64,000 nucleotides of DNA from Acidimicrobiales bacterium (GTDB taxonomy: Bacteria; Actinomycetota; Acidimicrobiia; Acidimicrobiales; SHLQ01). Positions 1 through 8,107 of the stretch are shown here, piece after piece. Numbering within the stretch: position 1 is the stretch's first letter; every line of letters begins with the position of its first letter. A program made the translations under genes and the position numbers. The DNA lies in NCBI GenBank assembly GCA_020629635.1, contig JAHDCX010000008.1, forward strand, positions 1-64,000. The letters are read 5' to 3'. The notes beneath the pieces were generated by a model that saw only the letters and a program-made list of their open reading frames with translations, searched no databases and was not told the DNA's origin.

Positions 1-187
1 TCGATGTCGTGAACAGAGGTTCCGGTCACCATGCACAACATTCTTCCAGGGGGGTATGACACTTAGGTCAGGATGGTGGCTGTCGCTCGTTGGTTTGGGA
101 ATCTCACCATTGGAATTCACGACGTCAACGCCCCCGACGCCTCCGATTGCGACGCACTCATCCCGGTCAGCGCGCCATCCTGGAGGG

Positions 188-487
188 ATGGGTAGGAAAC
201 GCACCATGGCTCTAACGGTTCTGCTCGTCAGCTGCGCCAACTGAGGAATCGCCTCGACAACTCCGCAAGACGGCGACCAGACCGCTTCCGTCGCGCAAAC
301 AACAACCACGCTCGCAGCAGACCGCCACGATTCTCCGGACGAGTCGGGAACCGCAACGATGTTCACCGATGTCCAGCTCACCGTGGACGTCCACACATTG
401 CTCTGGTCCGAAGACCCAGGGGGCTTGGAAGCAGGCCTGACGGGCTACCTCTGGAACGACGATGGCTGCCTCCCACTCAACGAAAGC
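188..487 (+). pseudogene. Degraded secreted lipoprotein gene with in-frame stop
   Basis: An ATG at 188 behind GGAGG begins a short lipoprotein-type signal (MALTVLLVSCAN) that meets TGA at 242-244. The same frame stays open after the stop and reads a Thr/Asp-rich linker (including AQTTTTLAAD) and then a folded-looking segment (VQLTVDVHTLLW, then GYLWNDDGCLPL). This is the usual build of an actinobacterial lipoprotein: lipobox, linker, small beta domain. The recognisable part ends near 487, before the 3' end of the opposing nuclease gene. I read it as a gene killed by a nonsense mutation and 3' truncation. Nothing recognisable lies in bases 1-187. Confidence 0.45.
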
Positions 488-580
488 GCCAGAAGTGGCG
501 TGACTCGCTTGCGATCGTGCACCTCGTCTCCACACCCAGAGACTGACCCTCCCAGCATCAACATGGAGGAGCCAGAGCGC

Positions 581-1528
581 TCAGTCGAAGTCGTCGAGCG
601 GGTCGTCGAATTCGCGGAGACTCCGTTTGCCGGGTTCGCAGGTGTCCAGGGCGCGGCACCACTTGCAGGCCCAGCCCGGCACGACGCTTGCGTTGGACGG
701 GTCGTGGGCGAGCTCGATCATCCTGCGAGCTCCCGCCGTTGCGCGCCCGGCCGCGGCAAAGAGGACGTCTTCGGTCACCTTCTCGGGGTGGAAGACGCCC
801 TCGTCCAGGTAGTAGCTCGCGGCCAGACGGGGTGGCACGCCCACCCGGATGGTCTCGAGGAGGGCATAGAAGCGCAGATCGTCCAGATGCGACGGACGCT
901 TGTTGCCACTCTTGAGGTCGATCAGGACCTTGCCCGCCCGGAGCCCCCGAGCTCGGCCAAGCGTGAGATCGATCTTGCCCTGAAAGACGAGGCGGTTGTC
1001 GAACAGGGTCAGCTTCACCCGGGACTCGGTGACCGGAGTCCATTTGCGATCCAGCGGTGGCCAACACTCGGCGAACTTCGAGACGAGGTCGACACAATCG
1101 CTTCGCAATTCGGCGCGGTCGACGTCGGCCAGTTCTTGGAGGAACTCACCGAGGCTCGATGCGCCACCGAACTCGAGGCTGGCGATGGCGTTGTCGACGA
1201 GGTCGGGGGGCCAGGCTTCGCCCTTGGTGTTGATGGAGAGCTCGATCGCTTTGTGGACGACGGTGCCACGTGCGGTCGGGACGCTCCAGCCGTCCCAGTC
1301 CTGCTCGGCGAGGTAGCGGGTCTCGCAGCCGAGCACCGACGAGAGCTTGTGTTTGCTGATGAATATCTCGGTCTCGGCGCCGACCGAGTCGATCGCGTCC
1401 CGTAGGCCGCGTTCGAGTTCGCCTCGCAGCTCGTGACGCAGCTCGGCCCGACATTCCGGCCGATCGTCGTCTCCTCGGGCGCCGAGGCGGTCGACGATGT
1501 CTTGCTGGACGGGGGAGAGGTCGGTCAG
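581..1528 (-). CDS. RecB/Cas4-like PD-(D/E)XK nuclease with probable Fe-S cluster
   Basis: About 315 residues. The nuclease core is visible as H92 (VVHKAIE), D187 (GKIDLTL), D204-L-K206 (VLIDLKSG) and an FYALL helix near 220, the layout of RecB-family exonucleases. Cys68 together with Cys288, Cys291 and Cys297 gives the one-plus-three cysteine arrangement that holds a 4Fe-4S cluster in AddB and Cas4 type nucleases. The frame has no ATG, GTG or TTG near a sensible N-terminus. The best start is CTG at 1528, which overlaps the TGA of the upstream acyl-CoA ligase as CTGA and suggests translational coupling. The next usable start, a GTG inside SSVLGCE, would remove the residues before Cys68. The substrate is unknown; DNA repair or processing is an inference. 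Confidence 0.75.
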   Translation of the reverse strand: MTDLSPVQQDIVDRLGARGDDDRPECRAELRHELRGELERGLRDAIDSVGAETEIFISKHKLSSVLGCETRYLAEQDWDGWSVPTARGTVVHKAIELSINTKGEAWPPDLVDNAIASLEFGGASSLGEFLQELADVDRAELRSDCVDLVSKFAECWPPLDRKWTPVTESRVKLTLFDNRLVFQGKIDLTLGRARGLRAGKVLIDLKSGNKRPSHLDDLRFYALLETIRVGVPPRLAASYYLDEGVFHPEKVTEDVLFAAAGRATAGARRMIELAHDPSNASVVPGWACKWCRALDTCEPGKRSLREFDDPLDDFD

Positions 1529-3144
1529 GACCGGGCCTTGTCTCGTAGGAGGAACTTCTGGATCTTGCCGGTCGACGTTTTCGGCAACTCGCCGAATTCG
1601 ACCGCCTTCGGCGTCTTGAAGCCCGCCAGGCGTTCGCGACAGAAGGCGATGATCTCTTCTGCGGTGGCCTCGTGGTCCGGCTTGAGCTCGATGAACGCCA
1701 TCGGCACCTCGCCCCACTTCTCGTCGGGCTTGGCGACCACGCCAGCGGCGAGAACGGCGGGGTGCTTGTAGAGGGTGTTCTCGACCTCGACCGACGACAC
1801 GTTTTCGCCACCCGAGATGATCACGTCCTTGAGGCGATCGGTGATCTGGATGTAGCCGTTCTCGCGCCAGACGGCCGCGTCACCGGAATGGAACCAACCG
1901 CCAGCGAAGGCCTTGTCGGTCTCGGCTTGGTCCTTGTAGTAGCCCTTCATGACGGTGTTGCCCCGGATGAAGATCTCGCCGGGGGTTTCGCCGTCGCGAG
2001 GCACAGGAGTCATCGTCTCGGTGTCGAAGACGGCGAGTTCTTCGCTCATTGGCATGGCGACGCCCTGCCACGACTTCTTGACCGCACGGCCCTCATCATC
2101 GAGATCGTCCCACTCTGAGCGCCACGCGCATTGGGAGACGTGGCCGTACGTTTCGGTGAGGCCGTACACCTGCATCACGTCGAAGCCGATCGCCTCGACG
2201 GCTTGGAGGATGGCTGCGGGAGGTGGTGCGCCGGCGGTCATGGCATGGACGGTGTGGTCGAACTCGCGTCGCTCGGATTCGCTTGCGTTGACGAGCATGC
2301 CCAGCACGACCGGGGCGCCGCCGAAGTGGGTGACGCCGTGGTCGGCGATGGCGTCGAAGATGTTGGCTGCCGTGATGTCCCGAACACACACGACCGTGCC
2401 GGCGAGCAGGGCCATCGTCCACGCATGCCCCCAGCCGTTGCAGTGGAACATCGGCACCGTGTACAGGTACTTCGGTGCGGACGGCAGCTCCCAGCCGACC
2501 ACCGTGCCCATGCTCATCAGGTACGAGCCGCGGTGGTGGTACACGACCCCCTTGGGATTGCCGGTGCTGCCGGACGTGTAGTTGAGCGCCAGCGCCTGCC
2601 ATTCGTCGGTGGGCATCTCCCAGGCGTAGTCCGGATCGCCCGACGCGATCAGCTCGTCGTAGGTGAGGGACCCGAGGCGCTCGCCTCCGGGGCCAGCCGG
2701 ATCGTCGATGTCGACCACGAGAATGTCTCGATCGAGGCGCTCGACCGCCGGACCCACCGTGGCGGAGAGCGCCGTGTCAGTGATGAGGACCTTCGCGTCG
2801 GAGTGATCGAGGATGTACGCGATCGTGTCGACGTCGAGTCGCGTGTTGATCGCGTTGAGCACGCCACCTGCCGCCGGCACGCCGAAGTGGGCGTCGAAGA
2901 GTTCGGGGGTGTTGGCGGCGATGACCGACACCGTGTCGCCGATCCCGATCCCGTGGACCTTCAGCGCTGAGGCAAGTCGGGCGGCTCGCTGCCCGACCTC
3001 GGCCCACGTGTACGACCGATCCCCGTAGATGACGGCCTCTCGGCTCGGCCACAAATCGACGGTCCGCCGAAGAAACGACAGCGGCGACAACGGCACGTGG
3101 TTTGCCGGTGTCTTCGGTAGCGACTCGTAGTCCCCTGCGGCCAT
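1525..3144 (-). CDS. Acyl-CoA synthetase (AMP-forming, FadD type)
   Basis: A 539-residue ANL-superfamily enzyme that activates a carboxylic acid to its CoA thioester through an acyl-adenylate. The P-loop YTSGSTGNPKG lies near residue 186, the A5 motif YGLTETYGH near 330, the A7/A8 region GWFHSGDAAV and DRLKDVIISGGENVS near 412-440, and the catalytic lysine in PKTSTGKIQKF at the C-terminus. The length is normal for medium- or long-chain fatty acyl-CoA ligases. The substrate cannot be read from the sequence. Its stop overlaps the start proposed for the downstream nuclease. Confidence 0.9.
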   Translation of the reverse strand: MAAGDYESLPKTPANHVPLSPLSFLRRTVDLWPSREAVIYGDRSYTWAEVGQRAARLASALKVHGIGIGDTVSVIAANTPELFDAHFGVPAAGGVLNAINTRLDVDTIAYILDHSDAKVLITDTALSATVGPAVERLDRDILVVDIDDPAGPGGERLGSLTYDELIASGDPDYAWEMPTDEWQALALNYTSGSTGNPKGVVYHHRGSYLMSMGTVVGWELPSAPKYLYTVPMFHCNGWGHAWTMALLAGTVVCVRDITAANIFDAIADHGVTHFGGAPVVLGMLVNASESERREFDHTVHAMTAGAPPPAAILQAVEAIGFDVMQVYGLTETYGHVSQCAWRSEWDDLDDEGRAVKKSWQGVAMPMSEELAVFDTETMTPVPRDGETPGEIFIRGNTVMKGYYKDQAETDKAFAGGWFHSGDAAVWRENGYIQITDRLKDVIISGGENVSSVEVENTLYKHPAVLAAGVVAKPDEKWGEVPMAFIELKPDHEATAEEIIAFCRERLAGFKTPKAVEFGELPKTSTGKIQKFLLRDKARS

Positions 3145-3183
3145 GAATACCCCCTCGTCAGCGGAGCCGAGGGTATTCGATTC

Positions 3184-3633
3184 TCAGAGTTCTCGGATCA
3201 TCGTGGCGTAGCAGAGGATCTCCGACGAGGGCTTCTGGCCACCCACATCCGACGTCTCGAAGCGAATGTTGATGAGTCCGGTGCCGCCGCGCTGTCGGGC
3301 GTCTTCGACCACGCGTAGGTAGGCCTCTCGGCGGCCACGATCGAGCACACGGGTCAGGCTGACGATCTCGCCGCCGACCATCGTGCGGAAACTTGCGAAC
3401 AGCTGCTTGAGATAGCCGGTACCGATCACGACCGAGGAGGACAGCAACTCGACATCGACTCGACCGAGGTCGGTCGGCGAGGTGCTGCGAACCGGAAAGT
3501 CGACGATGGCGGACTCCCGGCGGGCGAGATCCGCCTCGTGGCGACGTTCGATGATCTCACCGATCACGCTGAAGAGAATCGGGAGCCCGATGGTGAGGAG
3601 GAGCGGAAGGCCGATGGCGAGGAAGATCTCCAT
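3184..3633 (-). CDS. Membrane-anchored YbjQ/UPF0145-like protein
   Basis: 149 residues. One N-terminal membrane helix (IFLAIGLPLLLTIGLPILF) is followed by a YbjQ-type (UPF0145, heavy-metal-binding-like) domain. The family hallmarks are GTGYLKQLFASFRTMVGGE, then a helix of REAYLRVVEDARQRGGTGLI and the strand NIRFETSDV. The start codon shares one base with the stop of the upstream gene (TGATG), so the two YbjQ-like genes form a translationally coupled pair: this one tethered to the membrane, the other soluble. YbjQ proteins form pentamers of unknown function. Confidence 0.8.
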   Translation of the reverse strand: MEIFLAIGLPLLLTIGLPILFSVIGEIIERRHEADLARRESAIVDFPVRSTSPTDLGRVDVELLSSSVVIGTGYLKQLFASFRTMVGGEIVSLTRVLDRGRREAYLRVVEDARQRGGTGLINIRFETSDVGGQKPSSEILCYATMIREL

Positions 3634-3956
3634 CAGGCGCTCGGCGTGGCGACGACTGCGGTGCCGTAGGCGTACAGCTCGGCTGCTCCGCCGGCGATCG
3701 CAGACGTGGTGAATCGCACGTTGACGATCGCGTTTGCGTTCATGCCTTGGGCGGCGCCGACCATTCGCTGCATCGCCTCTGCCCGAGACTCGTTGAGCAA
3801 CTCGGTGTATCCGGTCAGCTCACCACCGACGAGGTTTTTGAGGCCGGCGCCGATGTCTCGGCCCAGGTGCTTGGCCCGAATGGTGTTCCCGCTCACGAGA
3901 CCCTTGGTCTCGACGATGTCATGTCCGGGAATGGTCTCTGTGTTGACTATCATCAT
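3633..3956 (-). CDS. YbjQ family protein (UPF0145), soluble
   Basis: 107 residues, the normal YbjQ length. Family features are the opening IVNTETIPGHDIVETKGLVSG, the central DIGAGLKNLVGGELTGYTEL, the helix REAEAMQRM-type segment (SRAEAMQRMVGAAQGMNANA) and the closing strand NVRFTTSAI. It is the first gene of a two-gene unit with the membrane-anchored homologue downstream. The start could be either of two adjacent ATGs at 3956 and 3953. Function unknown; a stress or envelope role is only a guess. Confidence 0.85.
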   Translation of the reverse strand: MMIVNTETIPGHDIVETKGLVSGNTIRAKHLGRDIGAGLKNLVGGELTGYTELLNESRAEAMQRMVGAAQGMNANAIVNVRFTTSAIAGGAAELYAYGTAVVATPSA

Positions 3957-4000
3957 AATGCATTAAAGATAAGGCAAGAGAGTCAGGCTGTAAAGGGTTT

Positions 4001-4150
4001 GGCCCGGCGAGACGCAGGGGTCGGAAGACACCGTCCGCCTCCAATCCGTCCCGCCGGCCCGGCGAGAAGCGGGGGCTTGGAAGACGCCGTCCGCCTCCAA
4101 TCCGTCCCGCCGGCCCGGCGAGAAGCGGGAGTCCGGAAGACACTGTCACA
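4001..4150. repeat. Tandem 55-56 bp GC-rich repeat, about 2.7 copies
   Basis: Three adjacent units start with GGCCCGGCGAGA at 4001, 4056 and 4112. The first two are nearly identical, and the third diverges after about 35 bases. Every unit carries GTCCGCCTCCAATCCGTCCC or its remains. No convincing protein reads through it on either strand. It fills most of the 215-base gap between the divergent YbjQ pair and the small gene at 4172. Unit length, copy number and the absence of spacers rule out a CRISPR array. Confidence 0.85.
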
Positions 4151-4171
4151 GGCCAGCGCGAGGATGCCGTT

Positions 4172-4480
4172 GTGGAGTCGACCGCCATTCGGTTTGCTGG
4201 GGCCGCCCGTGATCTCGGGCGTGCAGCACGGCTGCGGAGCCTTGAGGTTCCGTCGTTCACTTCGCCGCCGCGCCTCGATGGCGTGCATCGCACGATCAAG
4301 TGGCGGCGGGGGAGGGCGACGGTGGCGATCGTGCTTCGGGGACGCCCCTGGGCCGCCGTCCAAGCCGACATGATCGAGGGCATCGTGGTCGCCAACCGGT
4401 TGTCCGGTGCTCGGGCGGACCAGATCCGGGCGGCGATGTGGTTGGCCGTCGACACCGTCGTCGAGGATCAGGCGGCGTGA
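4172..4480 (+). CDS. Small conserved actinobacterial hypothetical protein
   Basis: 102 residues from a GTG start. The middle reads LEVPSFTSPPRLDGVHRTIK, then ATVAIVLRGRPWAAVQADMI and EGIVVANRLSGARADQIRAAM. I recognise this pattern (PxFxSPPR ... VAxxxRGRPxxxVxADMxEGxxxANRL) as a conserved actinobacterial family without a known function. It has no membrane helix or signal. The stop is 19 bases before the sulfatase start, so the two may be cotranscribed. The upstream flank is the tandem repeat. Confidence 0.7.
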   Translation: MESTAIRFAGAARDLGRAARLRSLEVPSFTSPPRLDGVHRTIKWRRGRATVAIVLRGRPWAAVQADMIEGIVVANRLSGARADQIRAAMWLAVDTVVEDQAA

Positions 4481-4499
4481 GTCTGGTTGAATCGGCTCC

Positions 4500-5912
4500 A
4501 TGACGGATCGTCCCAACCTGTTGTTCATCATGAGCGACGACCACGCAGCGCATGCGATCTCGGCGTATGGGAGCCGGATCAACGAAACGCCCAACCTGGA
4601 CCGGATCGCGGCCCGCGGCATGCGTTTCGATCGTGCTTACTGCACCAACTCGATCTGTGCGCCCAGCCGGGCGGCGATCCTGACGGGAACGTACAACCAT
4701 GTCAACGGCGTGACGACGCTCGACACCCCGCTCGACAACACGTTGTGGACCTTCCCTCAGGCGCTACGAGATGCCGGTGTGCAGACGGCGTTGTTCGGCA
4801 AGTGGCATCTCGGACACGGCCCAGACGCCGACCCTGCAGGATTCGATCGCTGGCGGGTGCTCCCGGGTCAGGGGCACTACCACAACCCGGTCTTCATCGA
4901 CTCGGAGGCGGGTATCGACGAGGTGGGCGGGTACGTCACGGATCTCATCACCGACGATTGTCTCGAGTGGCTTGACGGTCGAAACCCCGATCGGCCATTC
5001 GCGTTGTTCTGCCACCACAAGGCGCCCCACCGCACCTGGGAGCCCGACGCTGCGCACTTCACCATGTACGACGATGTCGAGATCCCCTTTCCGGACACGT
5101 TCCGCGACGATTTGGTCGGACGGGCCGAGGTGGTCCAGGCGGTGCGGATGCGAATGATGGATCTGGACCCGGTGACCGACCTCAAATCGACGGTCCCCGA
5201 CGGCCTCACCCTCGACGAGGAGATCGACTGGCGCTACCAGCGATACATCAAGGACTACCTGCGGGTGGTCGCTTCGATCGACGACAATGTCGGCCGGTTG
5301 CTCGACCGCCTCGACCAACTCGGGATCGCGGACAACACGATCGTCGTCTACACCTCCGACCAGGGGTTCTTCCTCGGCGACCACGGATGGTTCGACAAGC
5401 GGCTGATGTACGAGGAGTCCCTCATGATGCCGCTGCTCATTCAGTACCCCGATGTCGTGAAGGCCGGGAGCACCTGCGACGAGATCGTGGTCAACGTGGA
5501 CTTCTGCCGAACGCTGATGGACCTTATGGATGTCGAGGTGCCCGCAGAGGTGCAGGGCCGTTCCTTCCGTCCTCTGCTCGAAGGCGAGGGCGTCGATGAC
5601 TGGCCGACGTCGATGTACTACCGGTACTGGATGCACAACGACGGGGCCCATGCGTGTCCGGCGCACTACGGGGTCCGGACTCGCACGCACAAGCTCATCG
5701 GCTATTACAACGACCCGCTCGACCAGCCCGGCGCTCGAGGGCCGAGCAACCCGATGGAGTGGGAGCTGTTCGATCTCGTCAATGACCCGCTCGAGGTGAA
5801 CAACCTCTTCGGCCGGCCCGAGGTCGAGCAAGTGACGGCGGACCTTCTGGTCGAACTGGCGCGGTTGCAGCAGTCGGTCGGCGATGAGCCGTACCGGGTG
5901 GCTGAGCGATGA
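4500..5912 (+). CDS. Type I sulfatase (arylsulfatase / iduronate-sulfatase-like)
   Basis: 470 residues. The metal-binding Asp pair is in the opening NLLFIMSDDHAAHAI (D13, D14). The formylglycine signature C53-A-P-S-R57 is intact, so activation by formylglycine-generating enzyme is expected; no such enzyme is in the window. Later metal-site motifs are DNVGRLLDRL and YTSDQGFFLGDHGWFDK. The C-terminus carries the usual sulfatase end (YELFDL-like: WELFDLVNDPLEVNNL). There is no signal peptide, so a cytoplasmic location or an intracellular sulfate-ester substrate is likely. The last bases overlap the DUF1905 gene (ATGA). Confidence 0.92.
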   Translation: MTDRPNLLFIMSDDHAAHAISAYGSRINETPNLDRIAARGMRFDRAYCTNSICAPSRAAILTGTYNHVNGVTTLDTPLDNTLWTFPQALRDAGVQTALFGKWHLGHGPDADPAGFDRWRVLPGQGHYHNPVFIDSEAGIDEVGGYVTDLITDDCLEWLDGRNPDRPFALFCHHKAPHRTWEPDAAHFTMYDDVEIPFPDTFRDDLVGRAEVVQAVRMRMMDLDPVTDLKSTVPDGLTLDEEIDWRYQRYIKDYLRVVASIDDNVGRLLDRLDQLGIADNTIVVYTSDQGFFLGDHGWFDKRLMYEESLMMPLLIQYPDVVKAGSTCDEIVVNVDFCRTLMDLMDVEVPAEVQGRSFRPLLEGEGVDDWPTSMYYRYWMHNDGAHACPAHYGVRTRTHKLIGYYNDPLDQPGARGPSNPMEWELFDLVNDPLEVNNLFGRPEVEQVTADLLVELARLQQSVGDEPYRVAER

Positions 5913-6205
5913 GTCTTCGGTTCGTGTTCGATGCCGAACTGTTCCCGTGGACCGCCGACAAGGCGAGCTGGGTCTTCGCCTCGTTACCAGTCGACGATGC
6001 CGCTGAGCTGCGTGAGGATGCGCCGATGAAAGGCGGATTCGGCTCGGTTCGGGTTGTGGTCGAGGTTGGCGGGAGTCGGTGGAAGACCTCGATCTTCCCC
6101 GACAAAGCAAACGACACCTACGTGCTACCGATCAAGAAGGACGTGCGCCGGGCCGAGCAGATCGGCGTCGGCGATGTCGTTCGGATCGACCTCGAAGTGC
6201 TCTGA
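5909..6205 (+). CDS. DUF1905 domain protein
   Basis: 98 residues covering a whole DUF1905 domain: the opening FVFDAELFPWTADKASWVFASLP, the middle FGSVRVVVEVGGSRWKTSIFP and the closing YVLPIKKDVRRAEQIGVGD. It is coupled to the sulfatase by a four-base ATGA overlap and is followed by a strong hairpin, so it ends that transcription unit. The molecular role of DUF1905 is unknown. The sulfatase link may only be operon packing. Confidence 0.85.
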   Translation: MSLRFVFDAELFPWTADKASWVFASLPVDDAAELREDAPMKGGFGSVRVVVEVGGSRWKTSIFPDKANDTYVLPIKKDVRRAEQIGVGDVVRIDLEVL

Positions 6206-6213
6206 ACGCGCAA

Positions 6214-6240
6214 CGGCCGGACCCGAGGTGGGTCCGGCCG
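6214..6240. terminator. Hairpin terminator between converging genes
   Basis: CGGCCGGACCC and GGGTCCGGCCG form a perfect 11-bp stem with the loop GAGGT. It lies between the stops of the DUF1905 gene (6205, plus strand) and the fasciclin gene (6263, minus strand) and can serve both directions. There is no clear U-tract, which is common for high-GC actinobacterial terminators. Confidence 0.75.
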
Positions 6241-6262
6241 AGGGTTGCGGGAGACGCTGAAG

Positions 6263-6841
6263 TCAGCCCGGAAGCACGACAGCGTCGATCACGTGCACGA
6301 CACCGTTGCCGGCGACGAGGTCAGCGGTGGTGACGGTCGCGCCGTCGACCATGACCGAACCGTCGACGACGGAGACGGCGAGGGTGTCGCCGTTCACGGT
6401 CTCGATCTCCGTGCCGTCGGCGGCGATCGCATCAGCGGCCATGATCGTGCCCGGCACGACGTGGTACGTGAGGATGCCGGCGAGGTCTTCGCTTGCGAGC
6501 AGCTCTTCGGCGGTGAGGCCGAGGTCGGCGAGTGCCTGCTCGAACGCCGCGTTGGTGGGGGCGAAGACGGTGAACGGTCCGTCGCCCTGCAGCGTCTCGA
6601 CGAGACCGGCTTCGGTTACGGCGGCGACGAGCGTGGAGAAGTCGTCGCTCGAGGTGGCGATGTCGACCACGGTCGCCGGAACGTCCTCTTCCATCGCATC
6701 GTCTTCCATGGCGTCATCGGTGCCTTCTTCAGCCATTGCGGCCTCGTCGGCAGCGGTGTCGACATCGGTGTCTTCACCGCAGGCGGCGGCGAGGAGGCTG
6801 AAGGCGAGCATCGCGGCGAGGAGCTTCACGAGCTTGTGCAT
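6263..6841 (-). CDS. Fasciclin-domain lipoprotein
   Basis: 192 residues from the ATG at 6841, which has GAAAGGG upstream. A lipoprotein signal (MHKLVKLLAAMLAFSLLAAAC, lipobox Cys21) is followed by an acidic linker with AMAEEG and DDAMEDDAMEEDV. A complete fasciclin (FAS1) domain follows from about 57 to 190, with FTVFAPTNAAFEQAL, the central ILTYHVVPG and the closing NGVVHVIDAVVLPG. FAS1 domains mediate adhesion at the cell surface. The linker matches those of two other lipoproteins in this window. It is divergently transcribed from the TspO gene. Confidence 0.93.
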   Translation of the reverse strand: MHKLVKLLAAMLAFSLLAAACGEDTDVDTAADEAAMAEEGTDDAMEDDAMEEDVPATVVDIATSSDDFSTLVAAVTEAGLVETLQGDGPFTVFAPTNAAFEQALADLGLTAEELLASEDLAGILTYHVVPGTIMAADAIAADGTEIETVNGDTLAVSVVDGSVMVDGATVTTADLVAGNGVVHVIDAVVLPG

Positions 6842-6972
6842 GTCGGATCCCTTTCTCGGGGTGGGGGTTGGATGAGGTACGGATGAAGACACGCCATTGG
6901 ATGCGAGCCCGCCGGTGACCTGAGTCACGCAATGGTCCCGAGGGAGGACTTCGGGAGGATAGAAACACCGTT

Positions 6973-7359
6973 GTGACGTTCTTCGAGAGCCTGCAGAAGC
7001 CAAGTTGGATCCCGCCAGACTGGGCATTCCCCGCAGCGTGGTTCACCCTGTGGACGCTTCAGGCGATCGCGCTGGTCGTTCTTGTGGGGAGTGATCGCTC
7101 TGGGCGGAACCTCGCCATTGGACTCCTGGCGGGCCAGTTCGCGTTCGCGATTGCGTGGCAGGCCGTCGTGTTCGGGCCAGGCCGATTGCTGCTTGCGGCC
7201 TGGTGGCTCGCTGCGCTGCTGGTGTTCGTCGTCGTCACGGTCGTTGCGGCCTGGCGGGTCGAGCGACTCGCTGGCCTCCTCATCGCGCCGACCATCGTGT
7301 GGGTGACGACCGCAACAGCGCTCGGGTTCACGTTGCTGCGCCTGAATCCAGATGGGTGA
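6973..7359 (+). CDS. TspO/MBR (tryptophan-rich sensory) family membrane protein
   Basis: 128 residues from a GTG, with four hydrophobic segments. The opening KPSWIPPDWAFPAAWFTLWT is the TspO signature KPxWxPPxWxFxxxW. Two further helices (QFAFAIAWQAVVFG and AALLVFVVVTVVAAW) end in LNPDG. It is shorter than usual TspO (about 150-160), mainly because it lacks the first helix. TspO proteins bind tetrapyrroles and hydrophobic ligands. No pigment or haem genes are nearby to suggest the ligand. Confidence 0.8.
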   Translation: MTFFESLQKPSWIPPDWAFPAAWFTLWTLQAIALVVLVGSDRSGRNLAIGLLAGQFAFAIAWQAVVFGPGRLLLAAWWLAALLVFVVVTVVAAWRVERLAGLLIAPTIVWVTTATALGFTLLRLNPDG

Positions 7360-7408
7360 GTGACGGCGTCCGCCCTTACATGCACCCGATCGGTGCCGAT
7401 GGCCTCCC

Positions 7409-8062
7409 ATGGACGGAGTCCGCCCGCAAGACCTCTCCCGTCGAAAGCTGATTGGTGGCACCGCTGTTGGCGCAGCCGCCATGTGGGCGGCGCCCTCGGT
7501 GACAACTCTGGGCCTTTCCAAAGCTGCCGCCGCATCGGCGACGGGATACTGCCCAGGGTTCGTGATCTCCGCATTCGACGGAGCGACGACCTTCACCGAC
7601 GGCGGACAGCTCACGTCGGGTGCTGATCTGACGGAGAACAACGCGTCACCGTGGAGCAATGACGCAACCGGCTATGTCTTTTCTGAGACCGGTCCGGTGC
7701 AGCTTCCTGCGGCCGGCTATCAGTCGGAGACGGCGTTCATCCCGGGCGGGACGTGGGTCTGCTCGATCTACATTCACGGGTCTCCGACATCACGCACTTC
7801 TCGGTATCGCATGACGCTGACCATCCCCGGGGCAACGGTCCTCGGATACGACGGCCGGGACGCCAACCTCTCGAACTCGGATCCGCTGTTTGCGGTCGCC
7901 GGCGTTGATTACAACGGCGGCGCCCGAAGCCACGAATGGAACGGCAACTCCGGTGGCTCAGGCGACTATTTCGGTCAGACCGCTGCAGACACCGTCGAGG
8001 TCCGAATGGCGGTGGCAAATTGCTGCGTCGACCATGGGCGGCTGTTTGTGTCCTGCCTCTAG
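7409..8062 (+). CDS. Tat-exported protein of unknown function
   Basis: 217 residues. The N-terminus has a twin-arginine signal (SRRKLIGGTAVGAAAMWAAP) and a probable cleavage site near AAAASA, so it should be folded before export. The mature part is polar, rich in Gly, Ser, Asn and Asp, with beta-strand-like stretches (WVCSIYIHGSP, SRYRMTLTIPGATVLGY) and cysteines, two of them adjacent near the C-terminus (NCCVDHG). There is no metal or catalytic motif I recognise. It stands alone between the TspO gene and the methyltransferase. I do not recognise a family. Confidence 0.7.
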   Translation: MDGVRPQDLSRRKLIGGTAVGAAAMWAAPSVTTLGLSKAAAASATGYCPGFVISAFDGATTFTDGGQLTSGADLTENNASPWSNDATGYVFSETGPVQLPAAGYQSETAFIPGGTWVCSIYIHGSPTSRTSRYRMTLTIPGATVLGYDGRDANLSNSDPLFAVAGVDYNGGARSHEWNGNSGGSGDYFGQTAADTVEVRMAVANCCVDHGRLFVSCL

Positions 8063-8107
8063 CGGCCGCGTTGGCTCGCCTGTGCCAGCGGGCGTCAAGA
8101 TCGAGTC

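Noticed and set aside
242-244. Selenocysteine at the in-frame TGA of the lipoprotein remnant
   Set aside because: The stop lies just after the lipobox, no SECIS-like stem is evident, and the gene's 3' part is also lost.
4001-4150. CRISPR-like repeats
   Set aside because: Units are 55-56 bases in direct contact with no spacers, and no cas gene is present. The Cas4-like nuclease at 581-1528 is not near an array.
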